DNA of 64,000 nt, taken from NCBI RefSeq assembly GCF_910589235.1, contig NC_060966.1, positions 2,914,001 through 2,978,000 of the forward strand. The letters are read 5' to 3'. Origin of the DNA: Vespa crabro. Taxonomy: Eukaryota; Arthropoda; Insecta; Hymenoptera; Vespidae. Every line of letters begins with the position of its first letter. The stretch's first letter is position 1. A program made the position numbers and the translations under genes. Shown here piece by piece: positions 12,389 through 22,559 of this stretch. The notes under the pieces were generated by a model, which worked only from the letters and a program-made list of their open reading frames with translations, had not been told where the DNA came from and did not search any database.

Positions 12389-12925
12389 CCCGATACGGCG
12401 CTCGGCTGATTTGGAGTGTCTTTTTTAACTTGATCCGGTACTTCTTCGTACTCTCTGCAAAGTACCCATTTTGAACTCCTTGCACCTTTCGCAGTTCCAT
12501 TTCACTTTCCCTCTGTATAATTCTAATTTTTCATCGTCTCGCACCTCTTACTTCTTCACTATCTTCTCCACTGGATTCGTTTGTTTAGTGGCGTAATCCG
12601 TCGTGAATCAATGTAATTTCTTCATCCAAAGCGGCAAAATTAAGTTTCGTCCGTATTTGAGCTGATCTGATCTTTATTCATATTATAAGGGCTCAAGAAC
12701 TTTTCAATTGCTATATTCAATGCCAAGACTGTTTCAAGCGAACACTATGCTGAGACTAACCAAACTGAGCTAAGATTTGGCTAAAAATGAAAGCTAAGCC
12801 TAGACCACGAAAGTAGTTCCGAAAGAAATATCTTATCGCACATCGTAAATAAGCAGATCAAGTTACAAAAGACCGTAGCATTGTCGCTCGAGTTGATTCT
12901 ACTAATCAGCCGGACGGCGTATCGG
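12389..12925 (-). mobile_element. piggyBac-like short element, left-arm copy
   Basis: The element is bounded on one side by TTAA (12,385-12,388) followed by CCCGATACGGCG. It ends near 12,925 with the inverted copy ccgtatcgg. The terminal inverted repeats are about 70 bp or longer, as seen from 'agttgat..tactaatcagccg' at one end against 'cggctgatttggagtgtc' at the other. On the minus strand the interior has a short acidic/basic coding-like remnant (ESSGEDSEEV, ARRRKIRIIES) with stops. A related site without the element exists at 24,790-24,870. TTAA and CCC/GGG ends are piggyBac features, but no transposase core is present. Confidence 0.55.
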
Positions 12926-12940
12926 CGCCGCTCAAGTACA

Positions 12941-13200
12941 TAAGGTAAAAATGGCAGTTCCAGGCTCGAAATTTATCAGTCGTACCCCTGACAATTAATT
13001 TGTTTTTTGTGTTTCTAAAAACTACTGAGATAACGCGATTTCTTTAATGGATCCTGAAGAATACGTGAGGAAGGTGTTTGATAAAAGACACTTTGTGAAT
13101 TTAAATTTATAACGATATATCGAAAGTATTGAGATACAATTTTTCGGATTTCGTATTTCATTACTATGTGCTGATAATATCCGAGTGAGACTTGACTAAT
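12941..13200 (+). repeat. Repeat shared in direct orientation with 24,866-25,030
   Basis: The sequence around 13,018-13,150 ('actactgagataacgcgat', 'atggatcctgaagaata', 'gtgaatttaaatttataacg') recurs at 24,898-25,030. Together with the flanking pieces at 12,307-12,384 and 24,786-24,866, this gives an occupied and an empty version of the piggyBac-like insertion. A 21-codon frame in each copy starts MDPEE but is followed by a stop and is not called a gene. Confidence 0.65.
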
Positions 13201-13860
13201 GTTGCTAATAAGACTCGATTGTCTTACTATTTTTAGCTTTAAATGTAGAGGTTGATTACAATAACGGTTTCTCTCGGATTATCTGCAAAGACGAAAATAA
13301 ATTTAGAAAAGGGAAAAGGAAAGAAAGTGTGTGGAAAGAGAAAAAATGTGTATGGAAATGGAAGGAATGATGCATATTGTTCGTTCAAAATCGATAAATA
13401 TTCTCATGTTGGGTCCTTTGTTCTGGTGACCGTATACATTTATGATTGATGTATTGAAAAAAAATCGGTTCATTCGCGTGCTGTAATGATGGTATGTAAA
13501 TATTCGAACATGGAACAAATACCGTACTGTTATATCAAAATGAACCATAAATTGCATAAAATTTTTTCTAATTGTTTTCATTTATTTTATTTTTTTATTT
13601 TTGAAGTAAGATAAATTTTGTTGGGGAATTTCTTTCGAAGTATGAGGAACAAGATATTGCTATTTTCAAACAATAGACAATTCTTCTCAATTATCACTCT
13701 ACTTTACTCTATTCTAAATTACTATCGAATCATTTCTTATTGTCAAGAATGTCTTTCTCTTTCTCTCTCTCTTTCTCCCTCGTCATCTAATTCTTATTGA
13801 TATAGGCAGAATTTACACGCGCGTACGCATGTAGGCATGCAATATTTGTAAATACAATGG
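13200..13860 (+). repeat. Repeat module, related to 26,170-26,700
   Basis: Direct-orientation relative of 26,170-26,700: 'tttttagc.ttaaatgt', 'gaagacgaaaata/gaagacgataaga' and 'accgtactgttatatcaaaatg/accgtactgctgtatagaaatg' occur in the same order. Part is also inverted at about 20,440-20,712. It contains a short CT/CTTT-rich tract at 13,757-13,785. Frames here (13,252-13,449 and 13,303-13,581) overlap on opposite strands and are not conserved in the other copies. Confidence 0.6.
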
Positions 13861-14340
13861 ACCAAGTCAAATTCCATTCAACAAAATTTTATAACTCGTG
13901 CAAATTTATTATAATATCAACCGATTTTTCTCCTGAATTTTATTCATCTACTTTTTTTTGAATACGACCTACAACGATCTTAAGTCATCAGTTTCTGGAA
14001 CTGTGTCCAGGATATTTATTTTTTTCTATAATTAGATTTTTTTAGCAATCTCATTGATATGACTTGTAAGACAATGAAAAATGAATGGATGTTCGAATTG
14101 AAGAGCCATTACTTTAATAATACGAATATTCTTGTGATACACTCTAGACGAATGCAAAAGCATTGAATAACGCGCATCATTTAATGTGCTTACGTATGGA
14201 CGCTGTAAAGGTCCGAAGGAACCAAAATGGCTAGTTATTTTATAAAATATTGATATAGTGAAAAAATGTTTTTACACTATAAAAAACCTGTTAATTCACT
14301 TAATACAATTCATAAAAAATATTATTACTATATAATATAT
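13860..14340. other. Noncoding stretch downstream of P450 copy B
   Basis: Searched for the heme-loop exon expected 3' of copy B on the minus strand; the reverse complement of FSYGRRNCIG-type coding sequence is absent. Nothing else recognised. Confidence 0.6.
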
Positions 14341-14348
14341 TCATATTA

Positions 14349-15886
14349 TTAATGATAAAGAACATAAAACAAGTCATTTTGTATGCAGAGATACCTTCTA
14401 TATCTTGCGTCACTCTCCGGTCGATGACTGGAACAGTGAAGACGTAATGTTTCCTTGATCACACGTTCTAAAAGTTTCATACTTTTTATATCATTATATG
14501 TTATTGGAACACGTTTCGGATCGTCCGAGCAGTAAATTTGATGTAGTTCCTCATACACTTTGTACTTTGTGATCGAAGATTTGGAAGAAATCATAAGAAG
14601 TTAATATGAATATAATTTACATCGGATACGTAATGACAAACTATTAAGAAAATGTATTATACACGTACTGGAATATCCGGAAATGTAGCAAGCATTAAAA
14701 GCACAAAGCTAATAATTGTGGCTGAAGTTTCGCTTCCCTGAAAACAATATACAGATTTTTTTAATTTTCTTTAATAAACAAAATTTTATTACAGCTAAAT
14801 AATAAATACGACTTACAGTTATAACCATCGTATTGATTTGATCGTAAATATCTTGCTCCGAATATTTTCCCCTTACGTACGACAATTCAAATAAAGAATC
14901 TAGAAGTATCCTTAATTTTGTTTCTTGAAAAATGAACAAGAATCTCATTAATATTATTAATAAATAATAAATAATAAAAAGAAAAGATTGAAAAGATTGA
15001 AAACTAAATTTTATTAAACGTATATAGCATATTTTTACTTAAATTTCCCTCCGTCAATTTCCGATTAATTTTAATTTTCAATATAAATTACTTTTTTTCT
15101 TTGATTATATTTAGGAATAAAAAACAACATAATATATATAAAATATAATATTAAAATTTTGAAAATTTGAAAAGTAGGAATACAATTTACAAAATATTTC
15201 TTCTAATTATACTTTGTTTGTAAAGTTATCCAGATAAGACAAATACGCCTGATATTTCTTTTCAATAGCAGTGTTATAAAAAATTATATTCGGATGAAAC
15301 CATAATTTGAAGATCCTCTGTGCAGCTATATCCATTCCACTGAAAAAGCAGACGAAAAACATACAATACATTACAAAAATAAAAGTTTCATTATTATTAC
15401 CATTCTTTTAATTCAGCTAATTTGCAATCCGGATTTGTCAGAGAATTTATTTCCTTACACAACATGCTGTCTTCCAATAAAAAATTTACCAAAATTATAA
15501 TAAACTTTAAACAAAAATGTGAATTATATACACGTATAAAAAATTTTTAATTCTACCACATATTATATCCAATGTAAAGCGAAAAATATAATGGAAAACG
15601 TCTAATTCTTCTTCAACTGAAGTTTCCAATTTTTTCATTAAAACGATAGAATAATTAATGAATACATCCATATGCAATTTTGTACGTTTTAAAAGAAAGA
15701 CGTCATTTAAAATTTTTCAATGACGATTCCATAATGATGCTTAAAATCAAAAGGAAAGCAATACTTCACTTTACATACTTTACTTATTTTATTCGTCTAG
15801 ACATACATATAATACATTTATTTGTATGTACAAATAAAGAAGCAAAAATTTTTACTGTTCAATTTTCTAAAATTTAATATTTTTTT

Positions 15887-15921
<35 letters not shown>

Positions 15922-16040
15922 TTATGTATTAATAAACAATGTAGAAAATATACTTCACCTGGCGCAGTTAACAAACCATTGCCCACGAAAGGTTTAAATT
16001 TTTCATATTCTTCGCTCTTATCAGTAATATTTGGACTATT
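14349..16040 (-). pseudogene. CYP4-type cytochrome P450, copy B (partial, best-preserved middle)
   Basis: Minus-strand exons in order: 16,035-15,959 (KSEEYEKFKPFVGNGLLTAP, the CYP4 W/FxGxGLLT region, donor GTGAAG); about 15,670-15,553 (KKLETSVEEELD, FRFTLDIIC); about 15,477-15,400 (KEINSLTNPDCKLAELKEW); about 15,340-15,225 (MDIAAQRIFKLWFHPNIIFY); 14,935-14,820 (LRILLDSLFELS, SEQDIYDQINTMVIT, donor GTAAGT); about 14,740-14,668 (the I-helix GSETSAT, FVLLMLATFPDIP); and 14,594-14,370 (KVYEELHQIYCSDDPKRVPI, K-helix ERVIKETLRL with intact ExxR). The N-terminal membrane-anchor exon and the heme-cysteine exon are both missing, so it cannot make an enzyme. Its 5' side ends against retroelement sequence near 16,150. 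Confidence 0.82.
15880..15930 (+). repeat. (TA)n microsatellite in an intron of P450 copy B
   Basis: A TA-rich tract with a few interruptions, between the GLLTAP exon and the next exon of copy B. Confidence 0.9.
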
Positions 16041-16184
16041 GAGTACAGTTATCCGATAAAAAATAAAAATATAAAATAAAACGATTATATAATTATTAAA
16101 AATTATTAAAATTACGTTAATATATCTTACTTTGATATATTCGGGATTGTCTACGATTACAAATAATTTCGTTCCTGGCTATAT

Positions 16185-16690
16185 ACACCACTTGATGACG
16201 AGCGGAATCTACTCCCAGCAAGACCTGAAGAATCTAAGGGATCACAACATGTTCCCAGCAAAATGACCTAGTCTTCTAAATACAATAGTGAGAGGAGCAA
16301 CTGGACACCATATTCCACCAAACACCATTTCATTCTACAATCTACTAGGAGAAGATGATCTCACTAAAATAACCGAGAACATCCTCTCAAAATTGTGGCA
16401 AGGATTTTTCGTGTTCCGATCAGCTAGTGCCGGTGTTATTGGACTATTTATAATAATGGCATAAAAATGGCATTATGGCATTAAAATTTGTATTGATCCA
16501 GTTATCCGAGGATACGTGTCCCACTCAGTGCATGGTTGGAATTTACACCTGCTAGGTGCAATCTGGAGTTCATTGATACATCTGCTTTTACACTTGGGAC
16601 GACAACGACCACCGAGGAGCCACAAGAACAAGATCAGGAACGACAACAAAACCAGTAAGTTTTTAAGTAAGTGTCGAATATGAACAACCA
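16185..16690 (+). pseudogene. Envelope-glycoprotein-like remnant of a retroelement (C-terminal part)
   Basis: A plus-strand coding remnant with at least one in-frame stop (near 16,264) and local frame disruption around 16,450-16,480. It has the look of the C-terminal end of a membrane fusion glycoprotein: an ectodomain stem, a serine/alanine/glycine-rich hydrophobic span near 16,420-16,460, and a short basic cytoplasmic tail. Similar proteins are known in arthropod genomes, where BEL/Pao-type elements carry glycoproteins captured from negative-strand RNA viruses; I assign it to that kind by recollection of the family, not by a search. It lies directly upstream of a putative 3' LTR. Only a decayed fragment is present, with no possible function. 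Confidence 0.5.
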
Positions 16691-16822
16691 ATGCTAGCAG
16701 AAGGAAGCGATGCGACTCCGACTCCCACCGCAAGGATATCGGTAAAATACCCTATTTTTGAGAAAATAATTGCAATATGCGGTACTAAGTCACTGAAGTA
16801 CCGAACTCAGAGCGATTTATTT

Positions 16823-16833
16823 AAGGGGGCAAG
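16823..16833 (+). other. Polypurine tract of an LTR retroelement
   Basis: The purine-rich run AAGGGGGCAAG directly precedes TGTCACG, the expected arrangement for the polypurine tract and the start of a 3' LTR. Confidence 0.55.
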
Positions 16834-17546
16834 TGTCACGTCTTCCTGTGTAGGTCAACCAGAAACTATGAAAGACACTTTAAAGAAGAGAAACCCTTAT
16901 AGGCATGAATACGTGTGCTTGTAGAGCGATACTATTTTTCATTTGTTTCTCCTCTATCTTTCCCATAAGAATAATCATTTGCAGTTTATAGTTAATAAAT
17001 AATTATAGAACTATCTATATGACACGTAGTAAAGAAATACAAGAAAACAAAGGAGGACCTAAAGTACGTGCAGGAATGCAAATGCGTCTTTCACCCTTGG
17101 TATCGGAGCGCGCCCAAGAGCCACACGTTCAGAGATAAAACTGACCAAGGAGGTACATGCAGAAACAGCGTAACGCATTTGCTTATAGTCCTTGACGACA
17201 GGAAAACGCAAGAGAATGACTCGTGCAAGGGGTGCGTGCGGGCAAGCCCGCAGCAGAAAACACTTCATCGACATGATTTTATAATCCGCAGTCGTCTAGA
17301 TAAATTCATCGCAGCTGTTATCATCAGTTCGTTGCAGTCAGTCGTTATGATCACTTGGTTGCAATCAGTCGCTAAGCGCTGTTCTTTATAATTAACAATT
17401 ACGATACTTAAGACTTATAATCTTGTTATTCATTGTAAATTTCCATCACCGATTTTATACCAAATAAATCAATTCGTAAAAGAGAAGAGAAGGATATCGA
17501 ATTCCGAGCATCGCTTCGGCCTATTATTCCTCAGTTATCGCTAACA
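16834..17546 (+). mobile_element. Probable 3' LTR of a BEL/Pao-like element
   Basis: Begins TGTCACG after a polypurine tract, carries a polyadenylation signal AATAAA at 17,463-17,468, and tentatively ends ...CTAACA at 17,546. It follows the envelope-like remnant, consistent with the 3' end of one element. The downstream boundary is uncertain because no second LTR is in the window. Base composition is richer in G+C than the surroundings. The overlapping frames at 17,059-17,391 lie inside it and are not genes. Confidence 0.5.
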
Positions 17547-17783
17547 AGAGGGAAACAATTCAAGGGTCAGTATTAGGGACCTTCGAAAGAAATATAGAAG
17601 CGAGAAATGATATTCGGAGCCTCTCTCATCATTTCATCGAATAACTAAGTTAAAGAAAATCTTTCATGGCGCAATTTAACTGCCCAATTGTGAAGGAAAA
17701 AGAGGAAAAAAGATCCTCGCTCCCATGTAAGATTCCGAATGGATTGACCGAAAAAGGGCCGCTTGATTAGGTTAGTATAATTG
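17547..17783. other. Unassigned sequence between LTR and R1-type insertion
   Basis: About 240 bp of purine-rich sequence with no recognisable gene. It may be additional LTR or internal retroelement sequence if the LTR end was placed too early. Confidence 0.4.
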
Positions 17784-17800
17784 TGAGGCTGCAGGTACTT
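17784..17800 (+). repeat. Target site duplication of the R1-type element (left)
   Basis: The 17-bp sequence TGAGGCTGCAGGTACTT is identical to 19,410-19,426 and brackets the retrotransposon exactly, next to its poly(A) tail. Confidence 0.9.
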
Positions 17801-19409
17801 TTTTTTTTTGTTTCAGGAGGAAAAACCTTCATAGGCCCCCCGAGTACGGTACTCAGGGGAGTGTCGGATTCAACCCATCTGAGGATACTCCCAGGTTCGG
17901 ATCGCCTACCGACTAAAAAACCTCTCGATTCCTATTATTAACACGCTGAGGAGAGAGGGGGTGGGCGGGATCACGCATATGCGTATTACAAATTCACCCA
18001 GTAACCCTCCTCGGTGAGCCAGGCCAGTATTCGCCTTGCTCTCATTCATTCATCCATCTACACCCATACTACTACATTCGACAGGGGCCCATGAGCCACC
18101 GGAGACCCAATTACTCCCTAACTATGTACATATTGGCCCGATCTTCACCCCATGGTGTTCTGACCAGGCTCATTCACGTTCGCATACATACACTTACATC
18201 TAGATGGAAGCGACGCTTGGGCCAGGCGCCGCCTGAGCCGCTCGGAGCCTTGCCCGAGGTGGCCGCACTGGAGCTACTCTCCTATGCGCTCTGTCGTTCG
18301 CACTCCCGTCAACGTACACCCTCGCACGCTCACTCACACATCCTTCTCGCGTTCGTTCTCTGCGCCTCTCAGCGTCCTCTTTCGCACGCATAACCCGTCC
18401 AGCGAAGGTCCGAAAGGCCGCCCATCCTTCCGGGACAGTCAGGGAGACCCTGACAATCACGGGAAGGGCTAGCTGCCCTCCTCCCATCGCGTTGATCAGT
18501 TCATTCCTGGCATCCGTCCACGCCGGGCAGTCGATCAGGGTGTGCTTCGCAGTATCCTCGCTCCCCCCGCAGTGGAAACAACTTGGGGAGGGAATCTTCT
18601 TTATCCTATATAAGTACGCCGAGAAACAGCCATGGCCGGTCATCAGCTGCGTGGTGTGAAATGTCGTTCCGATAAAGAACAGCCTCCCAATCCACTCAGC
18701 CAACCGTTCGGCAATAGGCATCCGCGCGCGTTCTCCCGTTGCTGCTGGTGACCCCAGTAGCTCAAGTTCCTCAGCCTTCCATGCTTCTATTGCCCTCCTT
18801 CTGGCAAGAGCACCCAATACAGCCTTAATACGCGGGGGAACAGGTTTCTCCGCGTCTCTAACAGCCGTATACGTCTCCGCCAGTCGGGGTGCCAGATGAT
18901 TGAGAGGAATAATCCCCGCAATCATCATAGTCGCGTGGAAGGAGACCGTCCTATAGGCACAACACACCCGGATCGCCACCTTCCTCTGGAGACTCCGAAC
19001 AGTCCGCCCGATCCTCATGTCCTCCACAACAGCGCGGCACCACACCGGCGCCCCATAAAAGAGCACCGAGTGGATCACGCTACCGTTCAGGCGTCGCCTA
19101 TTCTCCCCCGGTCCGTGAAGGTTCAGAAGAAGCCTCCTAGGGTCCGGAGAATACCCTCCGCTTTATGGATTAGGGCCTCGAAGTGGGGCCTAAACACCAT
19201 TCTCGAGTCTATCAGTATATCCAGGTATTTAACGCTGGTCCTTATGTCTACACAAACCCCTCTAAGGCAAATCTTAGGGGGCGGGACATTTCTGCGTCTG
19301 CAGAGGGCAGAGGCAGGGAAGGCCATGGCCTCCGTCTTTTGCGGTGCCACTTTAAGACCCAATCCCTCGATTTCCTTAACCAAAGCGTCCAGATCCCGCT
19401 CGGCATTCA
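17801..19409 (-). mobile_element. 5'-truncated non-LTR retrotransposon, R1 clade
   Basis: A G+C-rich insertion on the minus strand, bracketed by 17-bp target duplications. It has a 3' UTR of about 380 bp and ends in a short A tract (plus-strand T run at 17,801-17,809). It is cut at its 5' end inside the reverse transcriptase domain, as usual for target-primed reverse transcription. The R1-type assignment rests on the thumb/connection motifs (HGPGENRRRLNGSV, VLFYGAPVWC) and the terminal CCHC motif. R1 itself targets 28S rDNA; this insertion is in unrelated DNA, so it belongs to a related lineage without strict rDNA specificity or jumped to an off-target site. Sharp target duplications suggest a fairly recent insertion. 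Confidence 0.88.
18200..19409 (-). pseudogene. ORF2 C-terminal part (reverse transcriptase thumb, zinc knuckle)
   Basis: Two minus-strand frames make one broken ORF2. The part at 19,409-19,123 covers the late RT region with APQKTEAMAF and SVKYLDILID. A single frameshift near 19,125-19,132 moves the reading to the frame at about 19,120-18,200, which runs through the connection region to a terminal zinc knuckle (CFHCGGSEDTAKHTLIDC, C-x2-C-x8-H-x4-C). The catalytic YxDD region and the endonuclease domain are missing through 5' truncation. It therefore cannot encode an active enzyme. Confidence 0.88.
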
Positions 19410-19426
19410 TGAGGCTGCAGGTACTT
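19410..19426 (+). repeat. Target site duplication of the R1-type element (right)
   Basis: Identical to 17,784-17,800. The first ten codons of the minus-strand frame starting at 19,440 are host flank, not element. Confidence 0.9.
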
Positions 19427-19479
19427 CGGTAACTATACAACCATTTAAGACCTAACTGATGACGTCACAATAAAAATAA

Positions 19480-20712
19480 GTAGCATTACCTGATATCGAT
19501 ACAACAGAAGTTTACTCTAACAAAGGTTGTTGAGAATATTACATTTAGTAAAATATAGTAAATTACTTGAATTGAAATTTTGATAACATATCCGTCGAAT
19601 GTACGACTGAGGATATACAAACAGAAATTATCTATCTGCGGTCGGTAACATTTTCAATGATGTTATCTAATTTACAGTTTCATTAAAAAATTAAAATTAT
19701 TTCGATTAATCTGAGATTACACTTTTCTTTATTATCTCGGTTATTTGTAATTAAAATGAAAAGATAGCGTTCATCGTTATGGAATTATTACTTTCCCTTT
19801 TCTTAAATATTATATATATTTAACCCAATTTTTTGTGGAAATTCTTACGTCAGTATTTCCATTCCTTTTTAATTATACAATTATCCAAGTTTCTTTCTTC
19901 AAATAATTCGATGTTTAAATGGCTCCCCTAAATCATTAACGGTTTTTTAACGACGTAAAGTAATTTTTCATTGTATCAAGATTCAATGAAGATATTAGAC
20001 GTTTCGATACTTCCATCACTTACAGCGCAGATAAATAAGCTCATACAATAATACTTTACTTAATGCTTTTCTATTCTTCAAGATTGTATCATAAAAAAAA
20101 TTCTAATTACGTTAATAACTCTCCAATTCGAACGTCCGATCATTCTTCATCGTCTTGGAAGTCATACTAACCGGATTTTTAGAAAAATTAAATTTAAAAA
20201 ATGAATAATATATCACTTCTGACCACAGTTTTAAAAACTGCCTCTACTTTATAGATTATGTTAATGCACTCATTATGGCCATATAGAAAAAAAAGTAGAC
20301 GAAAAACATGAAAAGTAAAAGACAAGAAAATAAATTTTGCAAAAGTTGCAAAATATTGTAGAAAGAAATTTGAAAAAAATTTCGTTGCTACTATTTATGA
20401 ATATTCAATAATGCGCGCCTGCATGCGTTCTCTTTGTATGATTAATGTGCAATGTAGACGGAGAAAGAGACAACTTTGACGACAAGAAAAGATTCGATAC
20501 TATCTAAAAATAGAATAAAGTGATAACTGAGATGAAATGAATATCATTCAAGAAATAATAAAGTCTTATTCCCACATATCTATTATTACTATCCCAACAA
20601 AATTTATCTCATATAAAAATAATTAAAAAAATAGTTTATGAACATTTTCGTCTGATTTGATTGACCAAAGTTCAATTTTAAAAGATGGGATTGATTTCTA
20701 TACAGCAGTATA
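19480..20712 (+). repeat. Left arm of nested, older inverted repeat
   Basis: The reverse complement lies at 26,376-27,675. Matching landmarks are 'tatcgatacaa' near 19,494 and 27,657, 'acagcgcagat/atctgcgctgt' near 20,023 and 27,043, 'gcgcgcctgcatgcgttctc' near 20,414 and 26,651, and 'tttctatacagcagta' near 20,695 and 26,379. Divergence and indels are much greater than in the outer arms, so it is older. No gene is recognised within it. Confidence 0.82.
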
Positions 20713-20717
20713 TATAC

Positions 20718-20786
<69 letters not shown>
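20708..20786 (+). repeat. (TA)n microsatellite
   Basis: A long TA run with occasional CA, at the inner end of the nested inverted repeat arm. Confidence 0.95.
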
Positions 20787-20788
<2 letters not shown>

Positions 20789-20789
20789 A

Positions 20790-21420
20790 AATTCAAAATA
20801 AAACTAATGATATATTCTTTGATGGTATAGTTATTTTAATCTTTTCATCTATAAGATAGAGATATAGTTTAAACTATAAGGTGTGCCAAATTATTTCTAA
20901 AATGAAAACAAATATTTTTTATAAATAAACTTTTACTTTTCTGCCTTCAAAATCTCTCTCTCTCTCCTATATCAATGTTAGAATCATTGAATGATTTTTA
21001 TTTGAGAATTATCTATTATTATATCTTATTATTTTTTTTAATACTGTTGACTAGTTTTTCTCTTGACAACAAATGTATTATACTGTTATAAAATTGTACA
21101 ATTTTTTACACACGTTAGCTATTTAAAAAGTAACTTTAATATAATTATCAAATGTGAAAAATAGATAAGTACACTTTATCATTCTACTTTATCTTATAAA
21201 AATGAATTCCAACAATAATTCAATTTATGGAATGAGAAGAATGTTATCAAATTAAAGGAGTTGTTCAAATTATTCTCGACTATTTCATATGTATATTCTG
21301 GATGATATAGTTTTCATATTATATATTAACCATGGTATATAAATAAGTAGTAAAGAAGTAGAAATCAGAAATATAAAGAATTAGAAATAGTCTAATTTTG
21401 ATTATTTTATTTTTCAAAAA
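20790..21420. other. AT-rich noncoding stretch downstream of the RpS10-like gene
   Basis: No gene seen. On the minus strand it is the 3' flank of the ribosomal protein S10 remnant. A CTCTCT tract occurs near 20,954. Confidence 0.6.
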
Positions 21421-21424
21421 TTAT

Positions 21425-21994
21425 TTACGGGGCTTTTCCACGTCCAAAGCCATCACGGAACTCTAAGTCATCTGTACCTGCACCAACATCGACTTTTTTA
21501 TCGCCAGGTCCAGTAAGACCTCCTGGCCCAAGTCTGTAATCAGCACGGTCTTCTGTCAGTCTTGAAGCTTCGCTTCATGGATCTGCGGAAGGCCTGGGTC
21601 TTGAAATTTCTGACCTAACTTGTCTCTTGAGCTTAGATGGAAAAATCTCTGGTGGTAGATGCAAGAATCCACGTAAATATTCAATTCTCTCATTGGCCAA
21701 ATACCAATAAAAATGTCGCCAAGCAAATTTCTCTTTGACATATCCTCTGGATTTGAGGGATTGGAGAAACATGAAAGAATTGTTATAAGAATGAAAGAAC
21801 ACACACAATGATAATTTATTCTAATATTAAATATTAAAGGTATAATTTACCTGCAATGCTTTAATAACTAATAAATTTGAAATTGTTTCTAACTCTGGAT
21901 GCTTGGAAGCATGGTAATCCTTTTTCGCTACCATTACACCTTCTTTAAAAAGGTATTCGTATTTGGCTACACGATTGTTTTTTGGCATCAACAT
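21425..21994 (-). pseudogene. RpS10: Ribosomal protein S10 (eS10) gene copy, decayed, intron retained
   Basis: Minus strand. Exon 1 (21,994-21,851) encodes MLMPKNNRVAKYEYLFKEGV, then VAKKDYHASKHPELETISNL, ending KALQ at a GTAAAT donor. Exon 2 (about 21,761-21,425) encodes SLKSRGYVKEKFAWRHFYWY through LHLPPEI to the C-terminal RGKAP and TAA. Together these cover the whole of eS10, a small-subunit ribosomal protein of about 155-160 residues. Two lesions are visible. The acceptor before SLKS reads ...CCAA instead of ...CAG. A TGA (near 21,588) replaces an arginine codon after SADP, consistent with CGA to TGA decay. The intron is kept, so this is a DNA-level duplicate, not a processed copy. Loss of about 45 C-terminal residues plus the acceptor lesion makes function unlikely. 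Confidence 0.85.
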
Positions 21995-22541
21995 CCTGAT
22001 AATGATAAAAATGTATTGTATATATCTTATGTTATTACTGATAATTTGAATTATTAAATACTGTATAATATCAATGATACATAATCTTACTAATTTGTTA
22101 CTTTTGAGGCACTAGCAAATAGAAATATTAGATTAACAAACATATCTCATAGGCAATAAAAAAAATTGATAAAATTATATGTGTAAAATAAACCAGACAT
22201 AAAAAGATATCTGTCTTTTATTCAATTTAATAAAATCTTAATTTCTCATATTATATAACATCAACAATTTATTACATGTTTAACGCAACATTATATGAAA
22301 TAATGTATTTGTAATAACCTATGTAACTCATAACAAGTACTTGATACACCTTGAAACTTAAATTGATTCGTAAAATTTTAATAAAATGGTAATGATGGAT
22401 ATAATGTAAAACGTACTCGACGTTCCTCTGTAGATCTTCTTTAATCTTATTTAATTTCTTATGGAATACTTGATGAAAACAACTATCTTATTCGAGAACA
22501 CGAGGGAAAAGATGGAAGAATTCACTTCTTGCAGCCCCGCT

Positions 22542-22559
22542 ACTTACGGTTCGTAGAGG
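22542..22559 (-). promoter_or_regulatory. Possible 5' leader exon end and donor of the RpS10 copy
   Basis: On the minus strand a pyrimidine-led stretch CCTCTACGAACC is followed by a consensus donor GTAAGT (22,547-22,542), about 550 bp upstream of the RpS10 start codon. Ribosomal protein genes often have a short 5'-TOP leader exon, so this may be its remnant. It is inferred from position and motif only. Confidence 0.3.

Larger units (their letters stand above)
1..12940 (+). repeat. Left arm of large inverted repeat
   Basis: The reverse complement of this stretch is found at 34,271-49,860. The first bases of the window match 49,801-49,860, and the inner end stops at 12,940 against 34,271, where the two flanks become unrelated. 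Several ORFs are identical or nearly so in both arms, for example the 93-codon frame at 10,866-11,147 and 39,303-39,584. The arm contains P450 copy A, a CT microsatellite, an interspersed repeat and a piggyBac-like element at its inner edge. The outer end is not visible because the window begins inside the arm. Confidence 0.93.

Noticed and set aside
13049..13111. Short frame beginning MDPEEYV resembling the start of an HP1-type chromodomain, with a relative at 24,929
   Set aside because: Only about ten residues fit and a stop follows after 21 codons. No chromodomain core is present in any frame, and both copies are explained by the repeat that contains them.
17059..17391. Overlapping 71- and 107-codon frames on opposite strands
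   Set aside because: Both lie in the putative LTR with a polyadenylation signal; neither has recognisable domains.
18896..19455. Plus-strand frames of 178 and 90 codons
   Set aside because: Antisense shadows of the R1-type reverse transcriptase, which has clear family motifs on the minus strand.
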